Source: Mycobacterium sp. 3519A
GTDB taxonomy: Bacteria; Actinomycetota; Actinomycetes; Mycobacteriales; Mycobacteriaceae
DNA length: 64,000 nucleotides
Direction: 5' to 3'
NCBI RefSeq assembly: GCF_900240945.1
Contig: NZ_OESG01000014.1
Span: 678,923 to 742,922 of the forward strand
Shown: positions 26,479-33,905 of the stretch, piece by piece
Position numbering within the stretch: the stretch's first letter is position 1
Layout: each line of letters opens with the position of its first letter
Program-made: the position numbers and the translations under genes
The notes under the pieces: generated by a model
Databases searched by the model: none
What the model was told of the DNA's origin: nothing
Seen by the model: only the letters and a program-made list of their open reading frames with translations

Positions 26479-28200
26479 TTACTCGTTGATGTTCAGGCGG
26501 GCATGGATCGCCGATATCGCGGCGGCCATGTCCTCCCCGTTGATCTCGCTGAGCTGCTCGACGCCCAGGCTGTCGAAGTCCACCGACCGCGACAGTCGCA
26601 TGTCCCTGCTCTGCTCGCCCGCCTCCACCAGTTGACGCGCATACCGGCCGTTGCCCGCGATGTCGAGCGCGGGTTTGCCGTTCAGCGACCGCTCCGACAG
26701 CAGCGTGGCCGCGTCGAGCACCCGCTTGGCGGCTTCCTCGTCGAGAGTCGAGTCGTTGGCGGCGGCAATGACTTTCGCGATGTCGACGATCTCGTCGGGT
26801 GTGTACGAGTCGAACTCGATACGGGTGGCGAACCGCGACCGCAGCCCGTCGTTGGTCTCCAGCAGGCGGTCGATGTCGGCGCTGTACCCGGCGATGATCA
26901 CCACCAGGCGGTCGCGGTCGTTCTCCATCCGCGCCAGCAGGGTGTCCAGGGCTTCGGTGCCGAATGGGTCGGCGCGCCCGTCGCGCTCCTGGACCAGTGT
27001 GTACGCCTCGTCGATGAACAACACGCCGCCGACGGCCCGATCGATGGTGCGACTGGTCTTCACCGCGGACTGGCCTTCGTATTCGGCGACGAAGTCTTTG
27101 CGGGAGGACTCGACCAGCTTGGGTTCGGCGATGACGCCCAGGCCCGCGAGGATGTTGGCCACCACCCGCGCGATGGTCGTCTTACCCGTGCCCGGTGGGC
27201 CTGCGAAGATCATGTGCTTGCTGGCCTGGGCGACCTTCATACCGCGCGCGGCGCGGACCTTGGCCATCTGGGTGGCCGCGCGGTAGGCGTCGATCTGCTC
27301 CTTGACGCGGGTCAGGCCGATCTGCCGGTCGAGTTCGGCCTGCGCCTCGGCGAGCAACCTCTCCCGACCCGACGTATCCGCGACGACGCTGGCCGCATCC
27401 CACGGGTCGCGTCGCGACGCGATCTTCTCCGGCGTGGTGGTCACCAGTCGGTAATTCGGATCTCGCAGCGCGGCAGCGACTTTCGGCTCCGGGTGGGTGG
27501 CCTGCAGCCACTCGAGCAGGGCCAGGGCGGCTTCCTCGTTGCCTTGACTCCGGCGGGTCATCGCCAGATACCAGGCAATCGCCGGCGCGCACGCCTCCCC
27601 CGCCGGCGACGAATTGGATTCGGTCAGGCGGCGTTCGGCTTCGGTGAACAGCCCGAGGTTTGCCGTCGCCACCCCGTGTGCGACCCCGGCCGCAGCGGCC
27701 AGGAACTTGTCCGGCCAGCTACCGGCACCCCGCACCTCGTCGATCACGTCGGTCCACCGCTCGGCGGCGCCGTAGATCACCGCCTTGACCCAGGACACCA
27801 AATGCTCTGCGCCGGTGGCCGGGACGTCCTCCAGCGCCTCCATCGCGTCGGCGTAGTTACCTATCGACGCCTCGTGCACCGCGAAACCCATCGTGATCGC
27901 CAGCGGCGAGTTGATCGGATAGGTGATGTCGCCGAACATCCCGCCGATCGGGATCCTGGCGTTGAGGCTGTTCATCGGAATCTCGGCGGCCCCAGCGAGT
28001 TGCCCGAAGTTCGACCGCGAATACCAGGCGCGGAACAGTGTCACCCGGTCGGTGTCTCCGCAGCGGATCCGGCCCACCCATGCGTCGCATGCCGTCTCGT
28101 CGAGAGTCGTGATCTCGCTGAACAATTCGAACGAACGCGATTGGGAGCTGGCCAGTATGCCGACGGCGCTGCCGAAGAGGCTGGCTAGATGCTCAGTCAT
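26479..28200 (-). CDS. eccA1: ESX-1 cytosolic AAA+ ATPase EccA
   Basis: The 573-residue CbxX/CfqX-type AAA+ protein has an N-terminal TPR-like domain (1-280) and a C-terminal ATPase with Walker A FAGPPGTGKTT, Walker B GGVLFIDEAYTL and a sensor region ending LRSRFATRIEF. EccA is proposed to release EspG from PPE substrates. The start is ATG 28200-28198 (MTEHLASLF), which gives the family length; an upstream extension of the frame is not conserved. It overlaps the end of espH by 8 bases. Confidence 0.95.
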   Translation of the reverse strand: MTEHLASLFGSAVGILASSQSRSFELFSEITTLDETACDAWVGRIRCGDTDRVTLFRAWYSRSNFGQLAGAAEIPMNSLNARIPIGGMFGDITYPINSPLAITMGFAVHEASIGNYADAMEALEDVPATGAEHLVSWVKAVIYGAAERWTDVIDEVRGAGSWPDKFLAAAAGVAHGVATANLGLFTEAERRLTESNSSPAGEACAPAIAWYLAMTRRSQGNEEAALALLEWLQATHPEPKVAAALRDPNYRLVTTTPEKIASRRDPWDAASVVADTSGRERLLAEAQAELDRQIGLTRVKEQIDAYRAATQMAKVRAARGMKVAQASKHMIFAGPPGTGKTTIARVVANILAGLGVIAEPKLVESSRKDFVAEYEGQSAVKTSRTIDRAVGGVLFIDEAYTLVQERDGRADPFGTEALDTLLARMENDRDRLVVIIAGYSADIDRLLETNDGLRSRFATRIEFDSYTPDEIVDIAKVIAAANDSTLDEEAAKRVLDAATLLSERSLNGKPALDIAGNGRYARQLVEAGEQSRDMRLSRSVDFDSLGVEQLSEINGEDMAAAISAIHARLNINE

Positions 28201-28666
28201 GACCACCTGCATATCTAGTTGAAAACAGTTGCGCCCGAGCCTCTTTGGCCTCTTCCGGAGTGGGCAGATCCAGATCTCGGGTAAGGAAGTCGCGGGTTGC
28301 GACGTCGTCGTGGCCCTGCTGCCGCATGCCTTCGAGCATGTGGGCGTACTGGGCTGATCTGGCGTCCTGGGTGGCCAACTGGGCGATGACAACGATCTCG
28401 TCGGCGAGATCGGCTTCGGTCATCTCGGTCACCTTCGGTGACAGGTCGATGTGCTTGACGCGGCCGTCCAGGTAGGTGGTCACCGTGACCGTGCCTGGCG
28501 GGTTGGTCACGGTGAACAGCTGCGCCTGCTCGTCCTCCACGGTCTCTTCGGCGTAGCCGGCCAACGCGTCGAGAACGGACTGGCCCTGCTCGTCGTCGGC
28601 GGCCGAGAAGTCGAGCGCGGCCAGATCGTCGCGCTCGTCGTCGGAATCGTGTGGGGAGGTGGCCAA
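28193..28666 (-). CDS. espH: ESX-1 associated protein EspH
   Basis: The 157-residue acidic soluble protein has the EspH features DLAALDFSAADD near the start, QLFTVTNPPGTVTVTTYLDG in the middle, and LDLPTPEEAKEARAQLFSTRY at the end. EspH is reported to be needed for export of EspE and EspF, probably as a chaperone. The most likely start is TTG 28666-28664, two bases after the espG1 stop; no ATG or GTG fits. It overlaps eccA1 by 8 bases. Confidence 0.88.
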   Translation of the reverse strand: MATSPHDSDDERDDLAALDFSAADDEQGQSVLDALAGYAEETVEDEQAQLFTVTNPPGTVTVTTYLDGRVKHIDLSPKVTEMTEADLADEIVVIAQLATQDARSAQYAHMLEGMRQQGHDDVATRDFLTRDLDLPTPEEAKEARAQLFSTRYAGGHD

Positions 28667-28668
28667 GC

Positions 28669-29505
28669 TCAGTCCTGATATCCGTCGGTGTTTCCGTCGG
28701 TGTGGTGGTCGAACCACTTGTGCGACGGCAGGAACTCGACGAGCCCGTCGAGTGCGCGCTGCAGGTTGTCCTGCCCGCCGGGCAGGAAGCTGCCGTACAG
28801 TTCGCCGTTGACCCGCCGCGGGATCGACACGATGCGGCCCTGTTTCGAGTCGAGCACGCCGGCCGCGACGTCGGTCTGGGTCTGGGTACCGCCGGGATGC
28901 CGCTCGCTGGCGATGATCTCGACCCAGCTGGCGGGATTCGCGATGATCTCGGCGTACGCGCGCGCCGACGACGGCGCGATGCCGTATTGCGACAGCTGGT
29001 TTGCCGAGGTGCATTCAGCCAATTTGCTTGCCACACCGGTCAGCGGTTCGACATCGGCCGGGGTGGCGGTGCCGAGCACCGTCGTCACCATGCCCGCCAG
29101 CCCGACCTGGGGCGCGACGCGTTGCAACACGAGCATGTCACCGTCGCGCGCGGCAACAACATGGCGATCCCCCTTACGACACACCACGAAGCGGACCATC
29201 TTGCCACCGACGTCGCGGCGCCACCACCGGCCTTCCAGGGTCCGGTCGGCGCGACTCAGGGTGTCGACCATGGCCGCCACCTCGGGATGCGGTTCGCCGA
29301 AGACGTCGAGGACGCCCTGCGCGGTCAGGTCGCGGGCCACCTGCTCCCAGACGATGTTGCGCAGGTCTTCCTGCGGAATGTTCTGCCGGATGCCAAGGGC
29401 GACGGGAAAATCCATCACGTTGAGCCGGTCGGCGATGACGAGCATTCCGTCGATGGTGACCTCGACGCCAACCACGTCGTCGAAATGCGTTGGCGGACTT
29501 GTCAT
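28669..29505 (-). CDS. espG1: ESX-1 PPE chaperone EspG1
   Basis: The 278-residue cytosolic chaperone binds the tip of the PE-PPE dimer (here PE35/PPE68) and keeps it soluble before export. It shows the EspG layout of a split beta-sheet (VGVEVTIDGMLVIADRL) and a helical bundle, and length close to the M. tuberculosis protein. ATG 29505 overlaps the espF stop (ATGA). The similarity I see is by overall pattern; there is no short catalytic motif to confirm it. Confidence 0.9.
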   Translation of the reverse strand: MTSPPTHFDDVVGVEVTIDGMLVIADRLNVMDFPVALGIRQNIPQEDLRNIVWEQVARDLTAQGVLDVFGEPHPEVAAMVDTLSRADRTLEGRWWRRDVGGKMVRFVVCRKGDRHVVAARDGDMLVLQRVAPQVGLAGMVTTVLGTATPADVEPLTGVASKLAECTSANQLSQYGIAPSSARAYAEIIANPASWVEIIASERHPGGTQTQTDVAAGVLDSKQGRIVSIPRRVNGELYGSFLPGGQDNLQRALDGLVEFLPSHKWFDHHTDGNTDGYQD

Positions 29506-29828
29506 GATTGCCCTGTTTGCATCTGGCTGCGCAACACGCCGGTCATCGCTTCGTCAGCCTGCTCGTATTGCTTCGCTGCCGCGGAGAGCTTGGCGCTCAA
29601 ATCCGCTGAGATGTCGGCCATCCGAGTCGCCGCGGTTCGACGCGCCGCCAACACCGCCGTCAGCGCACTTGCCGAGGCGGAAGCGACAGCGCCGTGGGTC
29701 TGCCTGACCACTCCGTCGGCGCCGTCGGCCACCGCCGTCGCCGATCTAATCGCAGCCGCCGCGCGGCCCTGCGTACCGGCCAGCTCGGTCAAATGGGCCG
29801 TCACAACACGCAACTCGTCGCCGGGCAT
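29502..29828 (-). CDS. espF: ESX-1 secreted protein EspF (EspC family)
   Basis: The 108-residue helical protein resembles EspF/EspC substrates, with the central turn (VVRQTHGAVASA) and the YxxxD/E-type motif YEQADEAMTGVLRSQM near its C-terminus. EspF is secreted with EspE. I choose ATG 29828 (MPGDELRVV) because AGGGAA lies about 8 bases before it, rather than the upstream in-frame ATG (MEGKG). It follows espE by 13 bases. Confidence 0.85.
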   Translation of the reverse strand: MPGDELRVVTAHLTELAGTQGRAAAAIRSATAVADGADGVVRQTHGAVASASASALTAVLAARRTAATRMADISADLSAKLSAAAKQYEQADEAMTGVLRSQMQTGQS

Positions 29829-29841
29829 GTCTTGCGTTCCC

Positions 29842-30447
29842 TTACCTTCCATCCCGCGCTGGTAGCACGACCGGATCGCAGGCATCAAAGGTATCCCGCA
29901 CCGACACGTGCGGCAGTCCGGCCGCATCGGCGACGCCCGCGTACCGCCCGACCGCCTGCTGCAGTTCGGCGGCGTTCTGCGCCACCTCGGACCGAAGCAG
30001 GTTCAGCCGATAGCAGCTCTCGCCGAGGGCGGACTGCAGGGCGGTCATCTCGACAGCCAGTTTCATGGCCTCGCCGTACCGCGGGGCGCCGTGCAGCGGC
30101 GAGGCGGCGCTGGTGTCCGCGAGGAACTGACTCTGGTCGTCGAGGTGGCCGCGACACAGCGCGATCTGGTCGGCCTCGCGGCGCAGCACCCTGTACACCT
30201 CGCGGTCGGCACCGGCCATGGCCTCTGACCGCAGTTGCTGCCGCGTGTTTTGATCCGCGTAGGTGTAGGAGCCGGGGCCGTGCCAGCCGGTTGGTGCGGC
30301 CGACTTCAGCGTGTCGTTGACATCGTCGAACGCGCGTTGCGCCCGGTCGAAGGCCTCACCGGGGTCAGGCGCGCCCTGCCCAGTCGCGTCCTTGAGGCCG
30401 CCGATGACCGTCCTGCCGTGCTCGAACAGCGCGCCATTGACCTTCAC
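29842..30447 (-). CDS. espE: Short EspE-like ESX-1 substrate
   Basis: The 201-residue protein contains the EspE/EspA core: APDPGEAFDRAQRAFDDVND, then a W-x-G-type turn (GWHGPGSYTYADQNTRQQLR) and a C-terminal helical part. M. tuberculosis EspE, as I recall it, is about twice as long, with a membrane-like and proline-rich middle that is missing here. I choose GTG 30447 because TGGAG lies 10 bases upstream; the in-frame TTG at 30456 is too close to it. It heads the minus-strand ESX-1 operon. Confidence 0.8.
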   Translation of the reverse strand: MKVNGALFEHGRTVIGGLKDATGQGAPDPGEAFDRAQRAFDDVNDTLKSAAPTGWHGPGSYTYADQNTRQQLRSEAMAGADREVYRVLRREADQIALCRGHLDDQSQFLADTSAASPLHGAPRYGEAMKLAVEMTALQSALGESCYRLNLLRSEVAQNAAELQQAVGRYAGVADAAGLPHVSVRDTFDACDPVVLPARDGR

Positions 30448-30943
30448 CGTGCACAAACTCCATCAACTCCCGCCGTAGCGGGTCGCCCAGACTATTTGCC
30501 ACGACCCGTCGGCTGCCCCGAATGACCCAACGGCGCACCACCGTGCGCCGCATCACAGCCTACCAGCGGAAACCGGGCGCTCAGTGCACCAGTTTGTGGC
30601 CCGATCGCGGACGCATGGCACCGGTTGGACATTCCACCTAGCAATGTCTCATCCCACATTTGCAGGGCTGCGTCCACATCATACGCGAGCATCAGCAAAG
30701 CCTTCCGGCGCGCGCGGACAGCAGCAGGTGAAGCGTTTCGGGGCAAGTCCACCTCGGGTCGCATTCGGCATACCGTCGGAGTCGTCCAACGAACATGCGC
30801 GCCGAATACCGACGCGCCGCACGAGTTTGCTGGCCGGCGGCGGCGCACCTTGCCTCCGGTATGCGGAGGTGCGGACGCGGTGTAGTTGATACTGAACAGT
30901 GGCGGACATACGCGTCGTCCGGGAGCGAAGGAGGAGATGTGCA
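30448..30943. promoter_or_regulatory. Divergent control region of the ESX-1 operon (no confident gene)
   Basis: This 496-base gap separates espE (minus) from the EspI-like gene (plus) and should hold both promoters. A perfect hairpin is at 30531-30550 (CGGCGCAC-CACC-GTGCGCCG), in what would be the espE leader. A plus-strand TTGATA (30886-30891) could be a -35 for the ATPase gene, with a weak -10. A 90-codon minus frame (30492-30764) has poor codon bias and was not called. Confidence 0.5.
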
Positions 30944-31201
30944 GTGACCGACCGCGACGACGCTTTGCGCCGAGAACTCGGCTGGACCGGGCCCGAAGAG
31001 ACCGACTACGAACCGCCCAAGCCCAAACCGGAGCAACCGCAGCAAGCCACTCCCCCGGTGCCGTCGCGGCCGCCCGTCGACTTCGTTCCGCAGGACCGCG
31101 ACCAGACTCCGACCCCACCGCAGCCCGAACCTCCCCCGCCGCCGTTTCTGGATCCGGACCGGCCCGGCGGCGGTCCGAAGCCGCCGACGGGCCGGTTCTG
31201 A
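30944..31201 (+). pseudogene. 5' fragment of an EspI-like (Rv3860-type) ATPase gene
   Basis: GTG 30944 has AAGGAGG about 9 bases upstream and opens a frame beginning MTDRDDALRRELGWTG, followed by a proline-rich linker (VPQDRDQTPTPPQPEP), stopping at TGA 31199-31201. The ATPase domain that should follow lies in another frame (31312-32409). The stop lies inside an imperfect palindrome (31031-31323) that breaks the gene. Read as it stands, the product is an 85-residue proline-rich peptide. Together with the downstream part it matches Rv3860-type proteins, EspI paralogues next to ESX-1. Confidence 0.75.
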
Positions 31202-31323
31202 TCCAGAACCCCCGGCCGGGGGGGCTGGCGCTGCTCCGGGGTCGGGGTTTTGGCCTCGTCCTGCGGGACGGAGGGCTCGGGCGGCCGCTGGGGCACCGGG
31301 GGGGCGGCCTGGTGTGGTGGCTC
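31031..31323. repeat. 293-bp imperfect palindrome framed by 10-bp direct repeats
   Basis: The two halves mirror each other around base 31177. By eye 107 of 146 positions pair without any gap, for example TTCTGGATC at 31146-31154 against GATCCAGAA at 31200-31208. AGCAACCGCA occurs directly at 31032-31041 and 31328-31337. Deleting the 296 bases between equivalent points of these repeats joins the two gene fragments into one open frame of about 389 residues. Both arms, read inward, code for similar proline-rich peptides (APPVPQRPP, VPQDEAKTPTPE versus TPPVPSRPP, VPQDRDQTPTPP). Confidence 0.85.
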
Positions 31324-32409
31324 CGACAGCAACCGCAACCGCCGCGTGCCCCACGCCCCACCCCGCCTCCTCCGCCGCAGCACCCGGGGCCGCCGACGCA
31401 GCCGTGGAATGCGCCGCTCTACCCTCCTCCCGAGCCAAGCGCCGCGCCACCCATGCCACCGGCGTCGTATGCGGATCGGATCAGGGCCGACGACCTGGTG
31501 CCCGCGAAACGCAAACCGCCGGGCCGCGGCTGGCGACTCGCGCTGTTCAAGGCCAGCTTCGGGTTGATCAATCTGGGCCCGTCACCCGAGGAGATCCGCG
31601 AAGCCGAACTGGAGGCGTCCATCAAGTCGGTGCTGCGCGGGCATTACAAGATCGGCGTGATGGGTAAGGGCGGCGTCGGCAAGACCACCGTGTCGGCCAG
31701 TGTCGGGTCGGTGTTCGCCGAACTGCGCCAGGACGACCGGGTGGTGGCCATCGACGCCGACACCGCGTTCGGCAAGTTGGGCAGCCGGGTCGACCCGAAA
31801 GCGCAGGGCTCCTACTGGGAGCTCGCCTCAGACCAGCACCTCGAGACGTTCGCCGACGTCCGCAGCCGCGTCGGAAACAATGCGGCTGGACTGTTCGTGC
31901 TCGCAGGCGAGGCGACGCCCGCGCGCCGCCGGGTGCTCGATCCCGCGATCTACCGGGAGGCGACATCGCGCCTGGACAAGTACTTTTCGATCTCGATCGT
32001 CGACTGCAGCTCGACCATGGACTCTCCGGTCACGCAGGAGGTGCTGCGCGATCTCGACGCGTTGATCGTCGTGTCATCACCGTGGGTGGACGGCGCGGCG
32101 GCGGCGGGGCAGACGATGGACTGGCTGGCGGCCCGCGGTCTGAACAGTCTGCTGCAGCGCACGGTGATCGTGCTCAACGACTCAGATGGGCACGCGGACA
32201 AGAGGACTCGGTCGATTCTGGCGCAGCAGTTCGCCAGCCAGGGTCAGAAGGTCGTCGAGGTGCCGTTTGACGGACACTTGCGGCCGGGCGGCGTCATCGA
32301 CCACACCAGCCAGATGTCGCCTGCGACACGGCGGCGGTTCATCGAGATCGCCGCAGCGCTGGCAAGCCACTTCCCGACACGCGACGACCGCAGCAGAGAG
32401 CGCTACTAG
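31312..32409 (+). pseudogene. 3' fragment: MinD/ParA-like ATPase domain of the split EspI-like gene
   Basis: The frame codes for a proline-rich linker (PRPTPPPPPQHPGPP), a basic segment, and a complete MinD/ParA-type ATPase with deviant Walker A GKGGVGKTTVSASV, the switch-like VVAIDADTAFGKLGSR, and IVDCSSTMDSP. Organisation mirrors EspI (16902-18293). GTG 31312 or ATG 31453 are possible independent starts, neither with a clear ribosome site, so the domain may be unexpressed, expressed weakly, or restored by rearrangement. The stop shares CTAG with the convergent espM-like gene. Confidence 0.75.
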
Positions 32410-33101
32410 TCGAGCTGTTTGAGCAGCGCCTCGATCGCGTCGACCGAGGCGGCAGACACCGGTTGCTCCGCTTCGGCGTGCGCGATGTCGTCCTCGGAAA
32501 CGCCTGCGGCTTGCGCGGTTTCGGCGAGAGTGAGATTGGCGCGCCTGCGACTGGCGTAGAGCCGCTGACCGAGCGTCGCGCGCGGCGCGGCCGCGGCGAG
32601 GTTGGTCAGGTCGTCGATCTGACGCCGCACCGTGCCGAGGGCCTTGATCAGCGCCGGGGTGACCTGGCCGATGCGAGCCGCGCGGGCGGCGACCGCCTCG
32701 AGCTGACGCAGGTCAGCGAGGATCGCTGCGACGCGCGGCGTGTACTGCGCGTCGTCGACGGGGGGTAGCGCATCGATTGCGTCGCCCAGTGAGTGCACCG
32801 CAGCGACGATGGCCTGCGCGATCAAGGGCCCTTCATCCGCGTCCGGTTCGGTCGGCTTGTCCGGTGCTGCGGGCTCACCGTTGCGCAGTCGGGCGATGGT
32901 GCCGGGAGGCCACTGCAGGACCTTTTCCAGCTTTGCTCGGGTGCGTTCACGCGGCCAACTGCGGCCCTTCTCGAACGCGATCAGCGCGCCGGCGTTGATG
33001 ATTCCGTCGGCGGCGAGGCTGCGCTGGCTGATGTCGAGTTCGCGTCGGCGGGCGGCGGCCGCCGCTCCGGCGCGCACCAGTCCGGGGTCGACGTCTGTCA
33101 T
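32406..33101 (-). CDS. espM: EspM-like helix-turn-helix regulator lacking the N-terminal domain
   Basis: The 231-residue protein has two DNA-binding-like regions: an XRE-type HTH near the start (RRELDISQRSLAADGIINAG, then AFEKGRSWPRERTRAKLEKV) and a second near the end (NLTLAETAQAAGVSEDDIAH). The first region is nearly identical to what I recall of M. tuberculosis EspM (Rv3863), which binds the whiB6 promoter, but about 160 N-terminal residues of that protein have no counterpart here. Like espM it diverges from whiB6. Start ATG 33101 has GAGG about 11 bases upstream; an in-frame TTG at 33146 is the alternative. Confidence 0.75.
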   Translation of the reverse strand: MTDVDPGLVRAGAAAAARRRELDISQRSLAADGIINAGALIAFEKGRSWPRERTRAKLEKVLQWPPGTIARLRNGEPAAPDKPTEPDADEGPLIAQAIVAAVHSLGDAIDALPPVDDAQYTPRVAAILADLRQLEAVAARAARIGQVTPALIKALGTVRRQIDDLTNLAAAAPRATLGQRLYASRRRANLTLAETAQAAGVSEDDIAHAEAEQPVSAASVDAIEALLKQLD

Positions 33102-33247
33102 GGCGGCGATTACCTCGCTGGGTGGGTGCTGCGCAGGGTGTCGCAATAGTAACCAGCCGGCGGTCGACTGCTACGACTTGGCCGCACGTTTTGCCGAACT
33201 GAGACATCGCACAGCTATGGTTTTGCGACCAGTTTAACCGTAACAAC

Positions 33248-33396
33248 GCTACGGAATTACACGTTTGGCGTATCACGCATCGGTGCTGGCAGCGCTCATT
33301 TCGATACTGCTCGCTGCACCTTTTGCTACTTCGAGCCGCACCGCCGGCTCTCTAGCTAACCGTTGCGTTGCTACGGTTTGTGCGTTACGTTTGGCG
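33248..33396. promoter_or_regulatory. espM-whiB6 divergent control region with a repeated two-part motif
   Basis: The 340-base gap between espM and whiB6 is less GC-rich than its surroundings. GCTACGG followed by ACGTTTGGCG appears twice, at 33248-33270 (6-base gap) and 33370-33396 (10-base gap), both on the plus strand. Such duplicated motifs could be binding sites for EspM or another regulator of whiB6. Confidence 0.45.
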
Positions 33397-33441
33397 CCAT
33401 CGCGGCCAATCGCCGCAGAGCGTGGCAGAGGAGCAACACTT

Positions 33442-33732
33442 ATGAACACACCGGAGTGGGAAGAGACCCCGATCGGCGCATGCACCCGCGACCCTGAGCG
33501 GTGGACCACCAGAGCTGACGAGGAAGCGAAGGCCATCTGCCGGGAATGCCCGCGGCGTTGGATGTGCGCGCGCGAGGCGTGTGAGCTGCCGCGGGCCGAG
33601 GGACTGTGGGCAGGCATCGTCATCCCCGAGGGCGGCCGTGGCAGGACGTTTGCCCTGCGGCAGTTGCGGTCGCTGGCCGAGCGCAACGGATACCCGGTCC
33701 GCGACCGCCGGTTGTTCGCGGAATCGGCCTGA
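33442..33732 (+). CDS. whiB6: WhiB6, iron-sulphur redox-sensing regulator of ESX-1
   Basis: The 96-residue protein has the four WhiB cysteines (Cys14, Cys33, Cys36, Cys42; CRECPRRWMC) that hold a 4Fe-4S cluster, the turn motif GLWAGIVIPEGG, and the basic tail QLRSLAERNGYPVRD, matching WhiB6. WhiB6 activates ESX-1 genes in response to redox state. I start at ATG 33442, with GGAG about 9 bases before it. It is shorter at the N-terminus than M. tuberculosis WhiB6. A perfect hairpin follows the stop. Confidence 0.93.
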   Translation: MNTPEWEETPIGACTRDPERWTTRADEEAKAICRECPRRWMCAREACELPRAEGLWAGIVIPEGGRGRTFALRQLRSLAERNGYPVRDRRLFAESA

Positions 33733-33738
33733 GGTCAA

Positions 33739-33776
33739 CCGTTCGCCGCCGATGACGTGGGGTCGGCGGCGAACGG
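33739..33776 (+). terminator. Hairpin terminator after whiB6
   Basis: CCGTTCGCCGCCGA (33739-33752) and TCGGCGGCGAACGG (33763-33776) are perfect 14-base arms with a 10-base loop, starting 7 bases after the whiB6 stop. No long T-run follows, as is common in mycobacteria. The remaining bases to 33905 show no gene. Confidence 0.75.
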
Positions 33777-33905
33777 AATATCTTGTCCCGCCTAGCGGTT
33801 GATTCGTGCGACGGTGCCGGGCATGCCCCGGGCCCCATCCAAAACCGTCGCTTCGAGCGACCACTCGCCGAGAGGCGCCATGGCGGCACCGTCCCTACTT
33901 TCCGC

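Noticed and set aside
30492..30764. A 90-codon minus-strand frame (begins MRPEVDLPRNAS) upstream of espE
   Set aside because: Third-base GC is low for this genome, no ribosome site is clear, and it lies where the ESX-1 promoter should be. It may be worth a check, but I cannot support a gene.
33739..33776. Hairpin after whiB6 as part of an attachment site or mobile element
   Set aside because: It is a simple perfect stem directly after a stop codon, with no integrase, IS gene or direct repeats nearby.
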